DNA of 64,000 bases from Lingula anatina (lineage: Eukaryota > Brachiopoda > Lingulata > Lingulida > Lingulidae). Below the pieces are notes generated by a model. That model was not told where the DNA came from and did no database searches. It saw only the letters and a list, made by a program, of their open reading frames with translations. This document shows positions 22,428 to 46,448 of the stretch, one piece after another (position 1 is the first letter of the stretch; each line of letters starts with the position of its first letter). The DNA lies in contig NW_019775564.1 in assembly GCF_001039355.2 (NCBI RefSeq), positions 191,136 to 255,135 of the forward strand, written 5' to 3'. Made by a program: the position numbers and the translations under genes.

Positions 22428-22544
22428 TGTAACATAAACGTGCTAAATCTGTAAGCCGCCATGCTGGAACACACGTGTATTATTCAAGTCGCTTACAACA
22501 TTGTAAAATAAGAGGTGGTCGCTTAAGACAAATAAAATGTTACA
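22428..22544 (-). repeat. Element 1, 5' LTR
   Basis: 117 bp. Next to the primer binding site at 22415-22427 (minus strand), with no spacer. Followed on the plus strand by the TACCT target duplication. Confidence 0.95.
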
Positions 22545-22563
22545 TACCTAAGATTGGGTGACG

Positions 22564-22569
22564 AATAAA
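22564..22569 (+). promoter_or_regulatory. Ancestral polyadenylation signal of receptor copy 1
   Basis: AATAAA in 'gggtgacgaataaat', the same context as the signal of copy 2 at 39349. The 4.7-kb element 1 now separates it from the stop codon. AATAAA hexamers inside the element on the plus strand (18013 and 18022) could serve instead. Confidence 0.6.
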
Positions 22570-22574
22570 TAGCT

Positions 22575-24356
22575 TTGTTTGAGCTTCCATCTTCTTTGCT
22601 TGCTTATCTGTTAAATAAATGGGGTGGATGAAAGATAATGGCATGAATCATTAGCTAATATGAGTTCTTTTCTGTATACATGCTCTTCCATGCAAAAACA
22701 GTCACTCATTTTCCATTCAAATGCGAAGTAAGAATTCTAAGGTCCTTCAAATTTCATAGAAAAGAACTGGAAATAACCGCAATCATTCTTGTCGCTTAGA
22801 ATCAACGAAAAGTTCACAGTATTGACTATCACGTATTCAAAATACCCAAAGCCAAAACTTATGTCATCTTACATGAAATCTAAATTATTTGCAGCCTATA
22901 GATTTATTCGTCACTTGAAGTGACTTTTCTGAATCTCTTATTGTTTTATATTGGCATATCTACTCAGGGCTCTTTTAATATACGTTATGTTTTCTATATC
23001 ATTTGCTTGTCGTTTTTATTAATATTTGTAAAATATTCGAATGTGATTGAACAAATTTAAGCGCAGCAAAAAAAAAAAAAAAAAAAAAAAAAATGTTTTC
23101 CCGAACAGATGGCAGTAAGGCGCGTGGTTTAAAATTGGATTTGAATCTCTCCACGGGGAGGGGGTTAATCTGGTTCACGTGTATCTCGATTGTGGCACGC
23201 ATATCAACACATATGTGCACACTGAGAGAGAAAGAGAGTCGTAATCACCGCTACCTTTATAGTTCTTTTTCTTCCTGTATTTGTTGTAATAAGTTTAAGA
23301 AGCTTTCTAATATCCAGCATGACTCGTCATCTATCTGGTTACAACACACAGCGCAACTAACACAATCAAGCGCGAAACAAACGGCACCGCATTCTTACGT
23401 GTCACTTGGCCTTGTTTTATTTGGGTGTACCTGGAATTGGCAGAAAAAATTAACATCTGTGATGATAAATAAAAGGAAATGCGTAGAGATAGTTTGGGGT
23501 GAAGGACAAAAAAGAGTTTCTGTGACGTTAAAAGGTGGGGGGGGGGGTCCTGTGTCCTATCTATGAGGAGGTGGAGGGGGTTTCGAGGGGGGGGGGTAAA
23601 AATCTGATTATCTTAATGTCCACTGTTGTATGCATTTACTGGTTTACGTGAAGAAGACGTTGTTGTTCATAAATGTTTTACAATCATTTATTCATCAACA
23701 CCAAAAAGAATGGATAAATAAAACTTCATAAACGATAAAAAAAGATAAAACATGACTGAGTCCATGACTAGTCTTTCTGATCTTTACCCCGCTGCTATGG
23801 TTATTTGACTGGCTTTTAACTTTTAGGATAATTGGAGGGGAACCGTTCAGTGATATTTTAAAATCTGTTTAAACAATGCAAAAATGAACATTGTCATATC
23901 ACAGTTTATGAGGTGATGGTTTCATTTTAAAATCCACTATGGTTGATTTCCACTGGAGCTGATGAAGTAACGAAATTGTAAAATCGATATCACTCCTAAA
24001 ATTTAAGATTAACATTCACAGCAGTATATACTACAAATCGTTGACAAGTTTTATTTAGGGATTAGATATGATTTTATTAGTCAAGAGACCGATATAAGCC
24101 TATGTTTAAAATAAATAAATAAATAAAGAAAGAAATAAAGAAAGAAAGAAAAAAAGAAAGAAATATATAAGCATTAAAATGCAGGAAAATAATAAGTTAG
24201 TAATTAGATGTATATCTAGCCAATATCTAATCAACAAGGAGTCAAACAATCTGCGCTCTGATAAAACAGGGACCGCTTAAATAGTTTACAAAAAATAAAG
24301 TCTCCGATTTAATAACTTTGTAACAGACTACTAGCAAACACTGTGGTCAGACAGTG

Positions 24357-24395
<39 letters not shown>

Positions 24396-24660
24396 CAGGG
24401 GCGGAAGGGGTACAAACTTTGAGTATCTGATTCAATGACTTTGTAACAGACAACGAGCAGACCCCGTGGTCAGACAGTACAAACGACCCAACTTACACAT
24501 GTATTTACATCACCTCATCCTTACACAGGTACACATATATGACCTACTTAATACCGCGCATTTGATTGTATGCACTGTTAGAATAACAACGTCAACGAGC
24601 TCATTTTTGGCCAAGTTACAACGTACAGTAGTCAACCTCTTCAACCAGGAAGTGATTTTT
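22575..24660. other. Intergenic between receptor copies; simple repeats only
   Basis: Similarity to the region beyond copy 2 (around 40967-41040) fades by about 22690. Contents: poly-A run at 23066-23092, G-runs near 23537 and 23590, AAAT/AAAG repeats 24110-24165, and (CA)n at 24359-24393 with an imperfect duplication of flanking sequence ('ctttgtaacagac' at 24316 and 24440). No gene is seen. The promoter of copy 2 should lie towards the right end. Confidence 0.5.
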
Positions 24661-24669
24661 GATTGTTAA

Positions 24670-24737
24670 ACGATAGCAGTAGGAGCATTCGCCTAAAGCA
24701 GAATAAGACCCGTTGGTATAGTCTTCCAGTTCTTCGT
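24670..24737 (+). other. Candidate 5' non-coding exon of receptor copy 2
   Basis: A GTAAGT donor follows 24737. A matching acceptor (tttcaatttcag) precedes 25161, 30 nt before the ATG. This would make a short 5' UTR exon. The left border is a guess. Transcript data would be needed to confirm it. Confidence 0.25.
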
Positions 24738-25160
24738 GTAAGTATCAACATGAAATGTACTTGTTTTAAGTGCATTGTTTAATTATTTTTTAATTGCACA
24801 AAAGCATAAACAGTGCACTTGTAAATTGGCTTTGGAGTAATTGGTTATTTAAAATTGACGCCCAATGCACCCCCTACATTTCTCAATATGATCATCAATC
24901 CTGGTGCGTTGTGTACATTGTATGACTTTTAAGTATTAAAATACTACTGATTTGGGGTATAGTGAACTGTTTTGATACCAATAACAAGCGACTTTAATTA
25001 TGGCATTGGCCCCCAGCTCAATAAAGCGTACTTTTTTCTGTATAAATGTATGGTATATATGGAGGTCGGATTACACCGTCCTCTTTGTCTGTGTCATATA
25101 AAATAATTTTATATATACGAGTATGTTCCTGTTTGAAAATAAAAACGACTTTCAATTTCA

Positions 25161-38528
<13,368 letters not shown>

Positions 38529-39348
38529 GTACAATGTAACATATGTAAATAATTTAGTCCAGTCGGTTTTTGGACAGTGCTTTTTATTTGATCTTTGCTA
38601 TGAGGATGACGACATATGGATTTGGTACATTTTTGTACCTGCATATTTTCTCTCAGCTGTACGTTTATTAATGATCTATAGAAATCAATTGCGTGACCAC
38701 ATTATATTGTATTGGGCAATTAAGAAATAATTGGGACGGCTGTTTCCACGCTTGCTGAATTTTGGTGTTCTTTGGGCTCTGGATTATCACCAGGTGCATG
38801 GAAAGTAAGAGTGCATTCAGAAAAGATGATCCGCGGACTAACTGAGGCAGTTGAAAAAGGAAACAGGCTAAGCTTGGCATATCAAGCCTTGTTTTGGGGC
38901 AGGGGCTTTGTTGGATTTTAAAGATGCATATGGACTCAATTTTGGGTACTTCGTGGTTTATATATGTCACCACACGGTTTCAAATAATATGGTAACTTAG
39001 AGGAATACCAAAATAATTCCTTTCATATTACCCGAAAGATGATATTTGAACTGGTTTTTGCTGCTTGCTTCCTATGTTATATATGAACGTGACATATAAG
39101 TTGGTCAGCTGAGTAGGTTTTACAACCAAAAAATTAAGGAAGGTGTAGTTTAAAGTTATTCATGGCTGAACGAGTGTTTAATTCAGTTCATGCCTTGGTA
39201 TGATTGTCAACTTCATTTGATTCGTACAAGAATCTTAAAGGAGTTGTTCATATATGTTACTGGGAATCCATGTCCCAGTTCAAATGTACCTTTAACGCAC
39301 TTCACTTTTCATACATTATGGTGTACATGTACTTAACGTTGGGTGACG

Positions 39349-39354
39349 AATAAA
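39349..39354 (+). promoter_or_regulatory. Polyadenylation signal, receptor copy 2
   Basis: AATAAA in 'gggtgacgaataaatcg', ~820 nt after the stop. Repeated at 40940-40945 in the duplicated contig end. Context conserved in copy 1 at 22564. Confidence 0.65.
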
Positions 39355-39376
39355 TCGCGTTCTTTGTGTGTCCTTN

Positions 39377-40119
39377 ACTTGAAAGAAGATTGGACCAACC
39401 CGACTACTGTCCTCAGCAAGTGTAAGTCATGACTTACATCAAGCCTGCGGGTATATACATCTACAATTAGTATGTACACATTTGTGGTCTGACATATAAG
39501 TCTTAGATATAGGTATAAGGCCGTTATTTCTAATACGGTGTCAGTATATTTAATGTTATCATAAGAGTGTCTGAATTTCTCAATTCTCTTCTTTGATGCC
39601 AATTTTGCATGCTTCTCCCTGCTGAATGTGCCTGTATCGGTGCTTAACAGTGCTAGTTGCACATGCACCTAACTGTGCATTTAGTTACGTACAGTATACA
39701 TACTACAGATAGTATACTACCCAGGCGGATCTCGGAAAAGGGGGTCACACGGCCATAAGCCAAAACTTCATATATAGGGAGCAAAGAAGAGGGAGTAAAA
39801 GAAGCACCACAGTTTAGAGAAGCACATTCGTTTTATTTACAGGGTAGCAATTTCTAATATCGGTCCAAACTATTGGGATTCCGTTTTTGCTGTCTTGATT
39901 GAATCCATTTTGTTCCTACCCTGTCATTTCTTCTATTCCAGGTACCAGCTAATGCTGAAGTGCTGGTCATGGGAGCCAGAGGAGCGACCAGACTTCACCT
40001 CTATTGTAACACAAATAGAGGAGACAGTGAGAGTCAACACGGAAGTTGGTGGAGAACCTGATCACAATGAACGTGGGGAAGGGGATGGTGATTATCATGT
40101 GTACCTTGAAGTGTTCTAG
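39377..40119 (+). pseudogene. Second copy of receptor exons 25 (partial) and 26
   Basis: 39377-39421 repeats the end of exon 25 and 39942-40119 repeats exon 26 with the same stop. Identical to 37786-37830 and 38351-38528. Probably an assembly artefact, not a third gene. Confidence 0.85.
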
Positions 40120-40966
40120 GTACAATGTAACATATGTAAATAATTTAGTCCAGTCGGTTTTTGGACAGTGCTTTTTATTTGATCTTTGCTATGAGGATGA
40201 CGACATATGGATTTGGTACATTTTTGTACCTGCATATTTTCTCTCAGCTGTACGTTTATTAATGATCTATAGAAATCAATTGCGTGACCACATTATATTG
40301 TATTGGGCAATTAAGAAATAATTGGGACGGCTGTTTCCACGCTTGCTGAATTTTGGTGTTCTTTGGGCTCTGGATTATCACCAGGTGCATGGAAAGTAAG
40401 AGTGCATTCAGAAAAGATGATCCGCGGACTAACTGAGGCAGTTGAAAAAGGAAACAGGCTAAGCTTGGCATATCAAGCCTTGTTTTGGGGCAGGGGCTTT
40501 GTTGGATTTTAAAGATGCATATGGACTCAATTTTGGGTACTTCGTGGTTTATATATGTCACCACACGGTTTCAAATAATATGGTAACTTAGAGGAATACC
40601 AAAATAATTCCTTTCATATTACCCGAAAGATGATATTTGAACTGGTTTTTGCTGCTTGCTTCCTATGTTATATATGAACGTGACATATAAGTTGGTCAGC
40701 TGAGTAGGTTTTACAACCAAAAAATTAAGGAAGGTGTAGTTTAAAGTTATTCATGGCTGAACGAGTGTTTAATTCAGTTCATGCCTTGGTATGATTGTCA
40801 ACTTCATTTGATTCGTACAAGAATCTTAAAGGAGTTGTTCATATATGTTACTGGGAATCCATGTCCCAGTTCAAATGTACCTTTAACGCACTTCACTTTT
40901 CATACATTATGGTGTACATGTACTTAACGTTGGGTGACGAATAAATCGCGTTCTTTGTGTGTCCTT

Positions 40967-42980
40967 CCTCTTTACTTGCTTATATGTAACATTACCAGGG
41001 TGGATGTATAAAAGTATGAATTATTAACTTATATGAGCTTTTTTTTCTTTAAACGTGTTTTTCTAAACAATGAGACAACCACCCCCTTTCCTTTCAAGTG
41101 TAATACATGTATTAAGGCCGGTATATACCTTGTACATTCTTAAAAGGCTCTTAACCCAATATCGCAAAATAGGTTTAACGAAAGCAGCTGTATAATTATA
41201 GCCGGCTATGCAAGCTTAACTAAAGAGCGAAATGAGCCCGGGTACTATAAAGTATAGTTTACCAGTAGGGCATAGTTACGCAGGAGTCACATTAAAGGGG
41301 GCGACACTAAAAGGTTTTTATTCACCTCCCAGCTGATCTTGTTGAGCAAAAAAAAAATAAAATAAATAATTAAATAAAATAAAATAAAATAAAATAAAAT
41401 AAATAAATAATTATAATAAAAAAAAATAAATAAACTTGAGCATGACTATGGCAAACAGAAATACATGAAGCTGTGAAAGCGAAGAAGGCAAAGTTTTCGA
41501 GTTATAATAATGGATTATGATAATTGTTTTTATAGAGTGCGACAGAACTGGTAATTCGAAATGTTCAAATATATGACTATTTTCGAGACGACTTTTTGTT
41601 TTGTCATATCCGAAAAAAGCAGGAATTTTAAGATGAGACTTGTTTTTCTCGAATAAAAGTAAAAAATAAAATTTGCACGTTTATTTATTTTACCATATTT
41701 GTTGAAGTTTTTTCACAAGTATTTTAAATATGTTTTGAACAAAGTCAGAAAATTTCAGAAAGATTCATGTATCTTATTGAGTATAAGGGTTGTTTTGTAT
41801 TTACTGGGATGTATGCTGTACCTAAAAACTTGCAGGGATTAAATTAAGGGGCAAAGAAAAAATCATCATACAGTGAAACTTTTCCGTCTTCGTCTCTATT
41901 CAATGTATTAGCGACTGAAATGATGTTTTCTATCCATATTTCAATATTACAGCTGCATGGTGATGCTGGTTATAAAGTATTGAACTGTTTTGTTTGGTCT
42001 GGCTTTAAATATACGCAGTGAATTGTTTCACACACATTCATCTCTATTTTTTCAGGTCTGTACAACCATTGCAAGAATATTAAATGTGTTTCGAAATACA
42101 AATATTAATGCCGTGATCGCGGTTTAGAGTTGGATTGCCATGCAATCCGCCTTGAGGGTACCGTGTCAAGGTCACAGTGTCAAGGTCACAGGACCTCTCC
42201 CTGCAAAGCTATGCAGTCGGAAAAAAACTGTATTCATTGGAATTGGAAGATACCATTATCGTTTCCTGTGTAGATGACTTAAACATGACTGTACAATATG
42301 GTGTTAATCAATCATTGAAATTATTTATATTAATTAGAAAAAACAATCAGATTAGACCTGCTGTGAAACTAACAACCAGTATTTTAAACGGACTTTGCAG
42401 ATTTGTTCCACACTTGCCCACTTATTAAACAAATGTATGACATTATATTGCCAACCTTTGTACCCTGCGTTTTCTTTTATAGACTGCCACGCTTACCCTT
42501 TAGTTATAACTCTTGTATTTAGAATTTACTTCAGTTTGGGGATGGAGAGTGACATATATATTCTTTGACATTGTGTGTTTTGACAGATTAATCAAATTTA
42601 GTTCGCTTCTCTTCACCCAGCCTCACCAGCAGCTTATTCAATCGTTTTTGTAATTACCCAACACATTTATTCATAAACAAACTATATCAAATCCAATATT
42701 GGTAAATAACATTGAAATACCATTCGACCATGTTGATTGACGTTATCACTGGAAGTGTTGTATCTCTCTGTCAATTAACATAAACTAGCTGAGGACTGTC
42801 ATTTGGTATAATTAATCAAACATATTATATATTGTCCATGGCGTTCATCATGTCATCGCTGCTTAACTTTTTGATGTCCATCTTACAATGGACTCGAAGG
42901 GGTTTTGTTTACCGTCCTGTGCGTTATGAGGGTGACAAAATGAGAAACTAACCACAGCGTCATTTACTGTCAGAAAAGAC
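40967..42980. other. No gene seen; A/T simple repeats
   Basis: The first ~80 bp still resemble the region after the copy 1 polyadenylation signal. An (AAAAT)n/(AAAT)n tract runs 41348-41436. 'gtcaaggtcacag' is duplicated at 42165-42190. The open frames here lack motifs and splice support. Confidence 0.5.
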
Positions 42981-43609
42981 TCAAGTTGTACGCCTCACAT
43001 ACTGAACTGCCCTGTCAATGTTTTCTAGTATCTTTTCGCCGAATCTAAACATCGAGGTATCCGTTACAATTCTACTCCATTTTAAGTGTTGTCTAAAGTG
43101 ATGCAGCGACCCTATGCGTCGATCAACCTTAAGTGTTTTTTGCGTGGCGCGTCCGATCCAGTGAATACCCATCATCCATGTTTTCTCTGGTCTAACTATA
43201 GTTTTGAGACAACATCTTTTTCCGAACGAATGGACCTGTCGAGAGCGTCGTGAAGTTAAGAGACAAGCTGGACGATAGCGTAGCAGCCTCGCGTCCAATT
43301 CTCCCTTCACCGCAGGATATGTGTCAAAACTCGCTACACTTATTATGAACTCTTTCTTGAGGAATGCATACCCAGCACGGTCCTGCGGTAAGCTTTCTAA
43401 CATATTATATAAGTCGTTTTGTTTCCTTGGCACGATGAACTCGTCTGTATCGACGAACACGACGTATTTGAACTCATACATGGTACGGTAGAGGCAGTCC
43501 TGGATTGAGGCCTGTTCGGCGTAGTAGTGCACTCCTTCTGTGTCCTCACTGTCGACCGAATTTACTCGCAAGTTTGGTGGTAAGTTCCAGGGAATTAATG
43601 TCATTATCC
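42981..43609 (-). CDS. Glycosyltransferase family 92-like protein, last exon (partial gene)
   Basis: The 207-codon frame (from 43604) is preceded on the minus strand by an acceptor 'attccttttag' ending at 43610. It ends at a stop at 42981, so this is most likely the terminal exon. Motifs are Q-A-S-I-Q-D-C-L-Y-R, then Y-V-V-F-V-D-T-D-E-F-I-V-P-R, then a basic region and a G-x-H-W segment. Q-x-x-x-x-D-C, the D-x-D-E-F-I-x-P motif and the late aromatic/His segment are typical of GT92 (former DUF23) enzymes, which transfer galactose to glycans in the secretory pathway of invertebrates. Upstream exons should lie to the right but are not found before the gap at 44990. Donor/acceptor specificity cannot be told. 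Confidence 0.8.
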
Positions 43610-43662
43610 CTAAAAGGAATAGTACAGTTAAGTAAACCCCATGTCATTGAGGCCTATCAGTT

Positions 43663-43664
<2 letters not shown>

Positions 43665-43705
<41 letters not shown>

Positions 43706-43727
43706 AAATAAATACATAAATAAAAAT
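43665..43727. repeat. (AAT)n/(AAAT)n microsatellite
   Basis: About ten AAT units followed by AAAT units, directly upstream (minus sense) of the GT92 exon. Confidence 0.9.
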
Positions 43728-43854
43728 GAAAACAATACAACAGATCACACCGTTAGAGAAGAAAAAAGAGAGGAAAATAGAATTACATGTATGGTCAGAA
43801 GTATGGCCATTGGTTTTACTTTATAACATCAGTTCATGTGTACTATAAAGGGTG

Positions 43855-44245
43855 TCATCGAAGCTTAGACGTCTTTCTGGTGGTCAACTTCTTGCTACCA
43901 TGGTGAAGGCAAGGGAGCCAATGAAGAAAAAAAGGAAGTATTTCTCTGAGGGAGGTGAGTACAGGTGGCAATCAGATAGCCGTCAAATATGGTGTGTCTT
44001 GCCAGACTGTATACAGGGTTTGCAAACATGGGGGACATCGGTGGTGCCCATAAGTCAACAAGAAGTGGCCACCTGGAGAAAATTAGTGCCAGGGACGACA
44101 GGGGTCTTATTGTACCGTCAAGGGTTTTGGAATTTGAATCGTGCTGCTAATTAGCTTTGCAGTGGTCGCGTAATTTGGCGGTTGGGATTAGCGAAGTTAC
44201 TGTTCAGGGAAAGCTTCTTGCTGCAGGAATTCACACCAGGGTTGC
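43855..44245 (+). pseudogene. Tc1/mariner transposase N-terminal remnant
   Basis: Across shifted frames the sequence encodes a helix-turn-helix segment (A-V-K-Y-G-V-S-C-Q-T-V-Y-R-V), then K-I-S-A-R-D-D-R-G-L-I, then S-E-V-T-V-Q-G-K-L-L-A-A-G-I-H. These are the usual Tc1-type DNA-binding landmarks. Several frameshifts and stops are present, and the copy is cut off at the single-N gap at 44246. The catalytic DDE part is missing. Confidence 0.7.
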
Positions 44246-44246
44246 N
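44246..44246. other. Assembly gap (single N)
   Basis: Contig join truncating the Tc1 remnant. Confidence 0.85.
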
Positions 44247-44340
44247 CTGTGAGGCGGCGGATGTCGGTGACTTTATTGTTCTTGCATGCGAGTGCGTACG
44301 CGAGAGAGTATTTATTAAATGTATATGTACTTTGTAGTTA

Positions 44341-44530
44341 CCTCCGCCAAGGAGGTTATGTTTTCACCCCTGTCTGTCTGTCTGTCTGTCTGTTTGTTTG
44401 TTTGTTTGTTTGTCATCAACATAACTCAAAAAGTTATGGACCGATTTTGATGAAATTTTCAGGGTATGTCAGAAATGGGTTAACTTAGAAGTGATTAGTT
44501 TTTGGTGGTGATCCGGATTAACAATCAATC
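44341..44530 (+). repeat. Interspersed repeat with CCTCCGCCAAGGAGG hairpin and TGTC/TTTG microsatellite
   Basis: Starts with a short perfect hairpin (CCTCC-gccaa-GGAGG), followed by (TGTC)n(TTTG)n. Next comes 'aaaaagttatggaccgattt', a 'tgatgaaattttcaggg' stretch and 'gatccggatta'. I recognise this wording as a repeat common in many marine invertebrate genomes. Family name not known to me. Confidence 0.6.
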
Positions 44531-44609
44531 AATAATCAATAATAATCAAATATAGTTGCCTTGGATGAGGTCTGCGCTCTCGGAGTGCTTTTCTAGTTTA
44601 GTATGGAAT

Positions 44610-44869
44610 TCAGGGGCGGATCCAGGATTATTTGAAGTGGGTCTGGTTTTTAGGAATGACAGGCAGCGGATGCGAAGCCGATCCTCGCCCCCCCATACCC
44701 TTAGCGTGGGGTCTGGGCCTACTGAAGGGCCCCTAAAAATTTTGGTATTTCAAAAAGCGAACGGTGCCATTTGGTACAGTTTATACTATGATTCAGCTAG
44801 TCAAAATTCTAATTTCAAGAGGGGATTGTTGGTGTAATTGTTTTTCAGAAATCGAAGATGTGTGTGTGT

Positions 44870-44900
<31 letters not shown>

Positions 44901-45290
44901 GGGTAGGGCCCCCCACTGACATCCCCCCAAATCCCCCCTGGTTTAAAATTTTAAAATGAAATTTTTTTGCCTCTCTTTTGAAAAAAGAANNNNNNNNNNN
45001 NNNNNNNNNNNNNNNNNNNNNNNNNNNNNNNNNNNNNNNNNNNNNNNNNNNNNNNNNNNNNNNNNNNNNNNNNNNNNNNNNNNNNNNNNNNNNNNNNNNN
45101 NNNNNNNNNNNNNNNNNNNNNNNNNNNNNNNNNNNNNNNNNNNNNNNNNNNNNNNNNNNNNNNNNNNNNNNNNNNNNNNNNNNNNNNNNNNNNNNNNNNN
45201 NNNNNNNNNNNAGGACCCCCACTGACATCCCCCTAAATTCGCCACTGGTATTAAACTTTACAATGTAACTTCTTTGACTCTCATTTGAGA
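44610..45290. repeat. Repeat-rich stretch with (TG)n, G-run and 222-bp N gap (44990-45211)
   Basis: 'ggggcggatccagga' begins a GC-rich interspersed repeat. (TG)n lies at 44860-44883, followed by a run of G. 'ccactgacatcccccc' occurs on both sides of the N gap with similar following sequence (44915-44989 and 45212-45290), so the gap probably hides more units. Confidence 0.7.
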
Positions 45291-45924
45291 AAAGAATGTC
45301 CTTTTTGAACGTGGTAGACATCATGTTTGTAGAATTTGACGTCACTTACAATGACCAATTGGAAAAAGAGTTTAAAATGACAAGGTTTTGCAATAACAAA
45401 AATAACAAAAATTGTCAAATTCAGGAAACATATATGTAACTGCATGTTTCTATTCGGCTGCAGATTTTTGTTTTTTTCTGCAACCCAAATGCAGTAAATT
45501 ATCAGTTGATTTTGTCTTTTTAACTAAGAGCACATTCATTTATCTGATTTCTGAAAATTAATCGCATGATTTACATTTCTCATTTTTATTGCAGACTAAA
45601 CAGTTATCTGAAAATTAACTTTCTGTGAACACATGAAATGAATAATCAAGAAAATTCAGATGCAACACTCGTGATAAACATATTCGGTTAAAATATAAAC
45701 ATGGTTGTCGTGAGGTACCAGCTAACATCACTGTGAGTTCCAGTCTTTCTCGAAATAGAATGCACCTCGACGAAGAGAGAATTAAGACACTCATCGTGTC
45801 ATAAAAACCTATAAGTAGGGGAGACCGGGTAAGTTGGCCCCCTGTCAATTTATGAAAAAGTAACTACGCGGTAAAAAAATTGGCCACACACTCTTGTAAA
45901 GTGACTGTAACCTACAATGCTAAG

Positions 45925-46448
45925 TGTTATAGTGTGGAATGACGACAGCAGTTTGGAGCTTTCGAACGTTTATTCACCGACTCCCTCTTCATACAACTTC
46001 ACAAATATATATAATCAATTTCTCCGTACTGATCACGCACTTACTTGTTTTCTTTTCCATTGTCTTTGCGTGATTACAAAATATTTTCCATTCGCATATT
46101 GCAAGTCACCATGCAACATTTCCTTATTAGGTAATCCCTTAGATACTTGTTTCAATTAAAGAAAATATTATTTGGATTACTCATACTTGGACCTTATCCA
46201 AAACTCAGTTATCATGTGATAAATAGATGATCAAAATTAAAATATGTTATGAAATTAACCAATCACATTAACTGTTACTGACTTTGACCTTTTCCATCTT
46301 TTTCTGACACTAAAAACATGTTCTACACTTGTTGACTCTTGGAGAAACTTAACTTACACTCAATAACTCTTTGTCCCTTTTACTCATTTGATTCCGCTTT
46401 AATTATTATCTGTGATTAGTGAAAGTGTTAGTAATTTGCTTTACAACA
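45925..46448 (-). repeat. Element 2, 3' LTR
   Basis: 524 bp, near-identical to 54076-54607. Preceded by TAAG. Confidence 0.93.

Larger units (their letters stand above)
17869..22544 (-). mobile_element. Ty3/Gypsy LTR retrotransposon (element 1), inserted in copy 1 3' UTR
   Basis: A 4,676-bp element on the minus strand. Two 117-bp LTRs (TGTAACAT...ATGTTACA) differ at 4 positions and are flanked by a perfect TACCT target duplication (17864-17868 and 22545-22549). The primer site on the minus strand from 22427 downward begins TGGTGTCAGAAGT, which matches the complement of a eukaryotic tRNA-Leu 3' end including CCA. The polypurine tract AAAGAGGGAGA (minus strand, 17996-17986) abuts the 3' LTR. 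Gag and protease are broken; RT, RNase H and integrase form one open frame. Host sequence continues across the insertion: 'gggtgacgaataaat' after it matches the receptor copy 2 polyadenylation region. Confidence 0.95.

Noticed and set aside
23093-23566. 157-codon plus-strand open frame after a poly-A run
   Set aside because: No motif, no splice sites, ends in a G-run. Looks like chance.
44845-45345. Open frames of 89-166 codons
   Set aside because: They consist mostly of N from the assembly gap.
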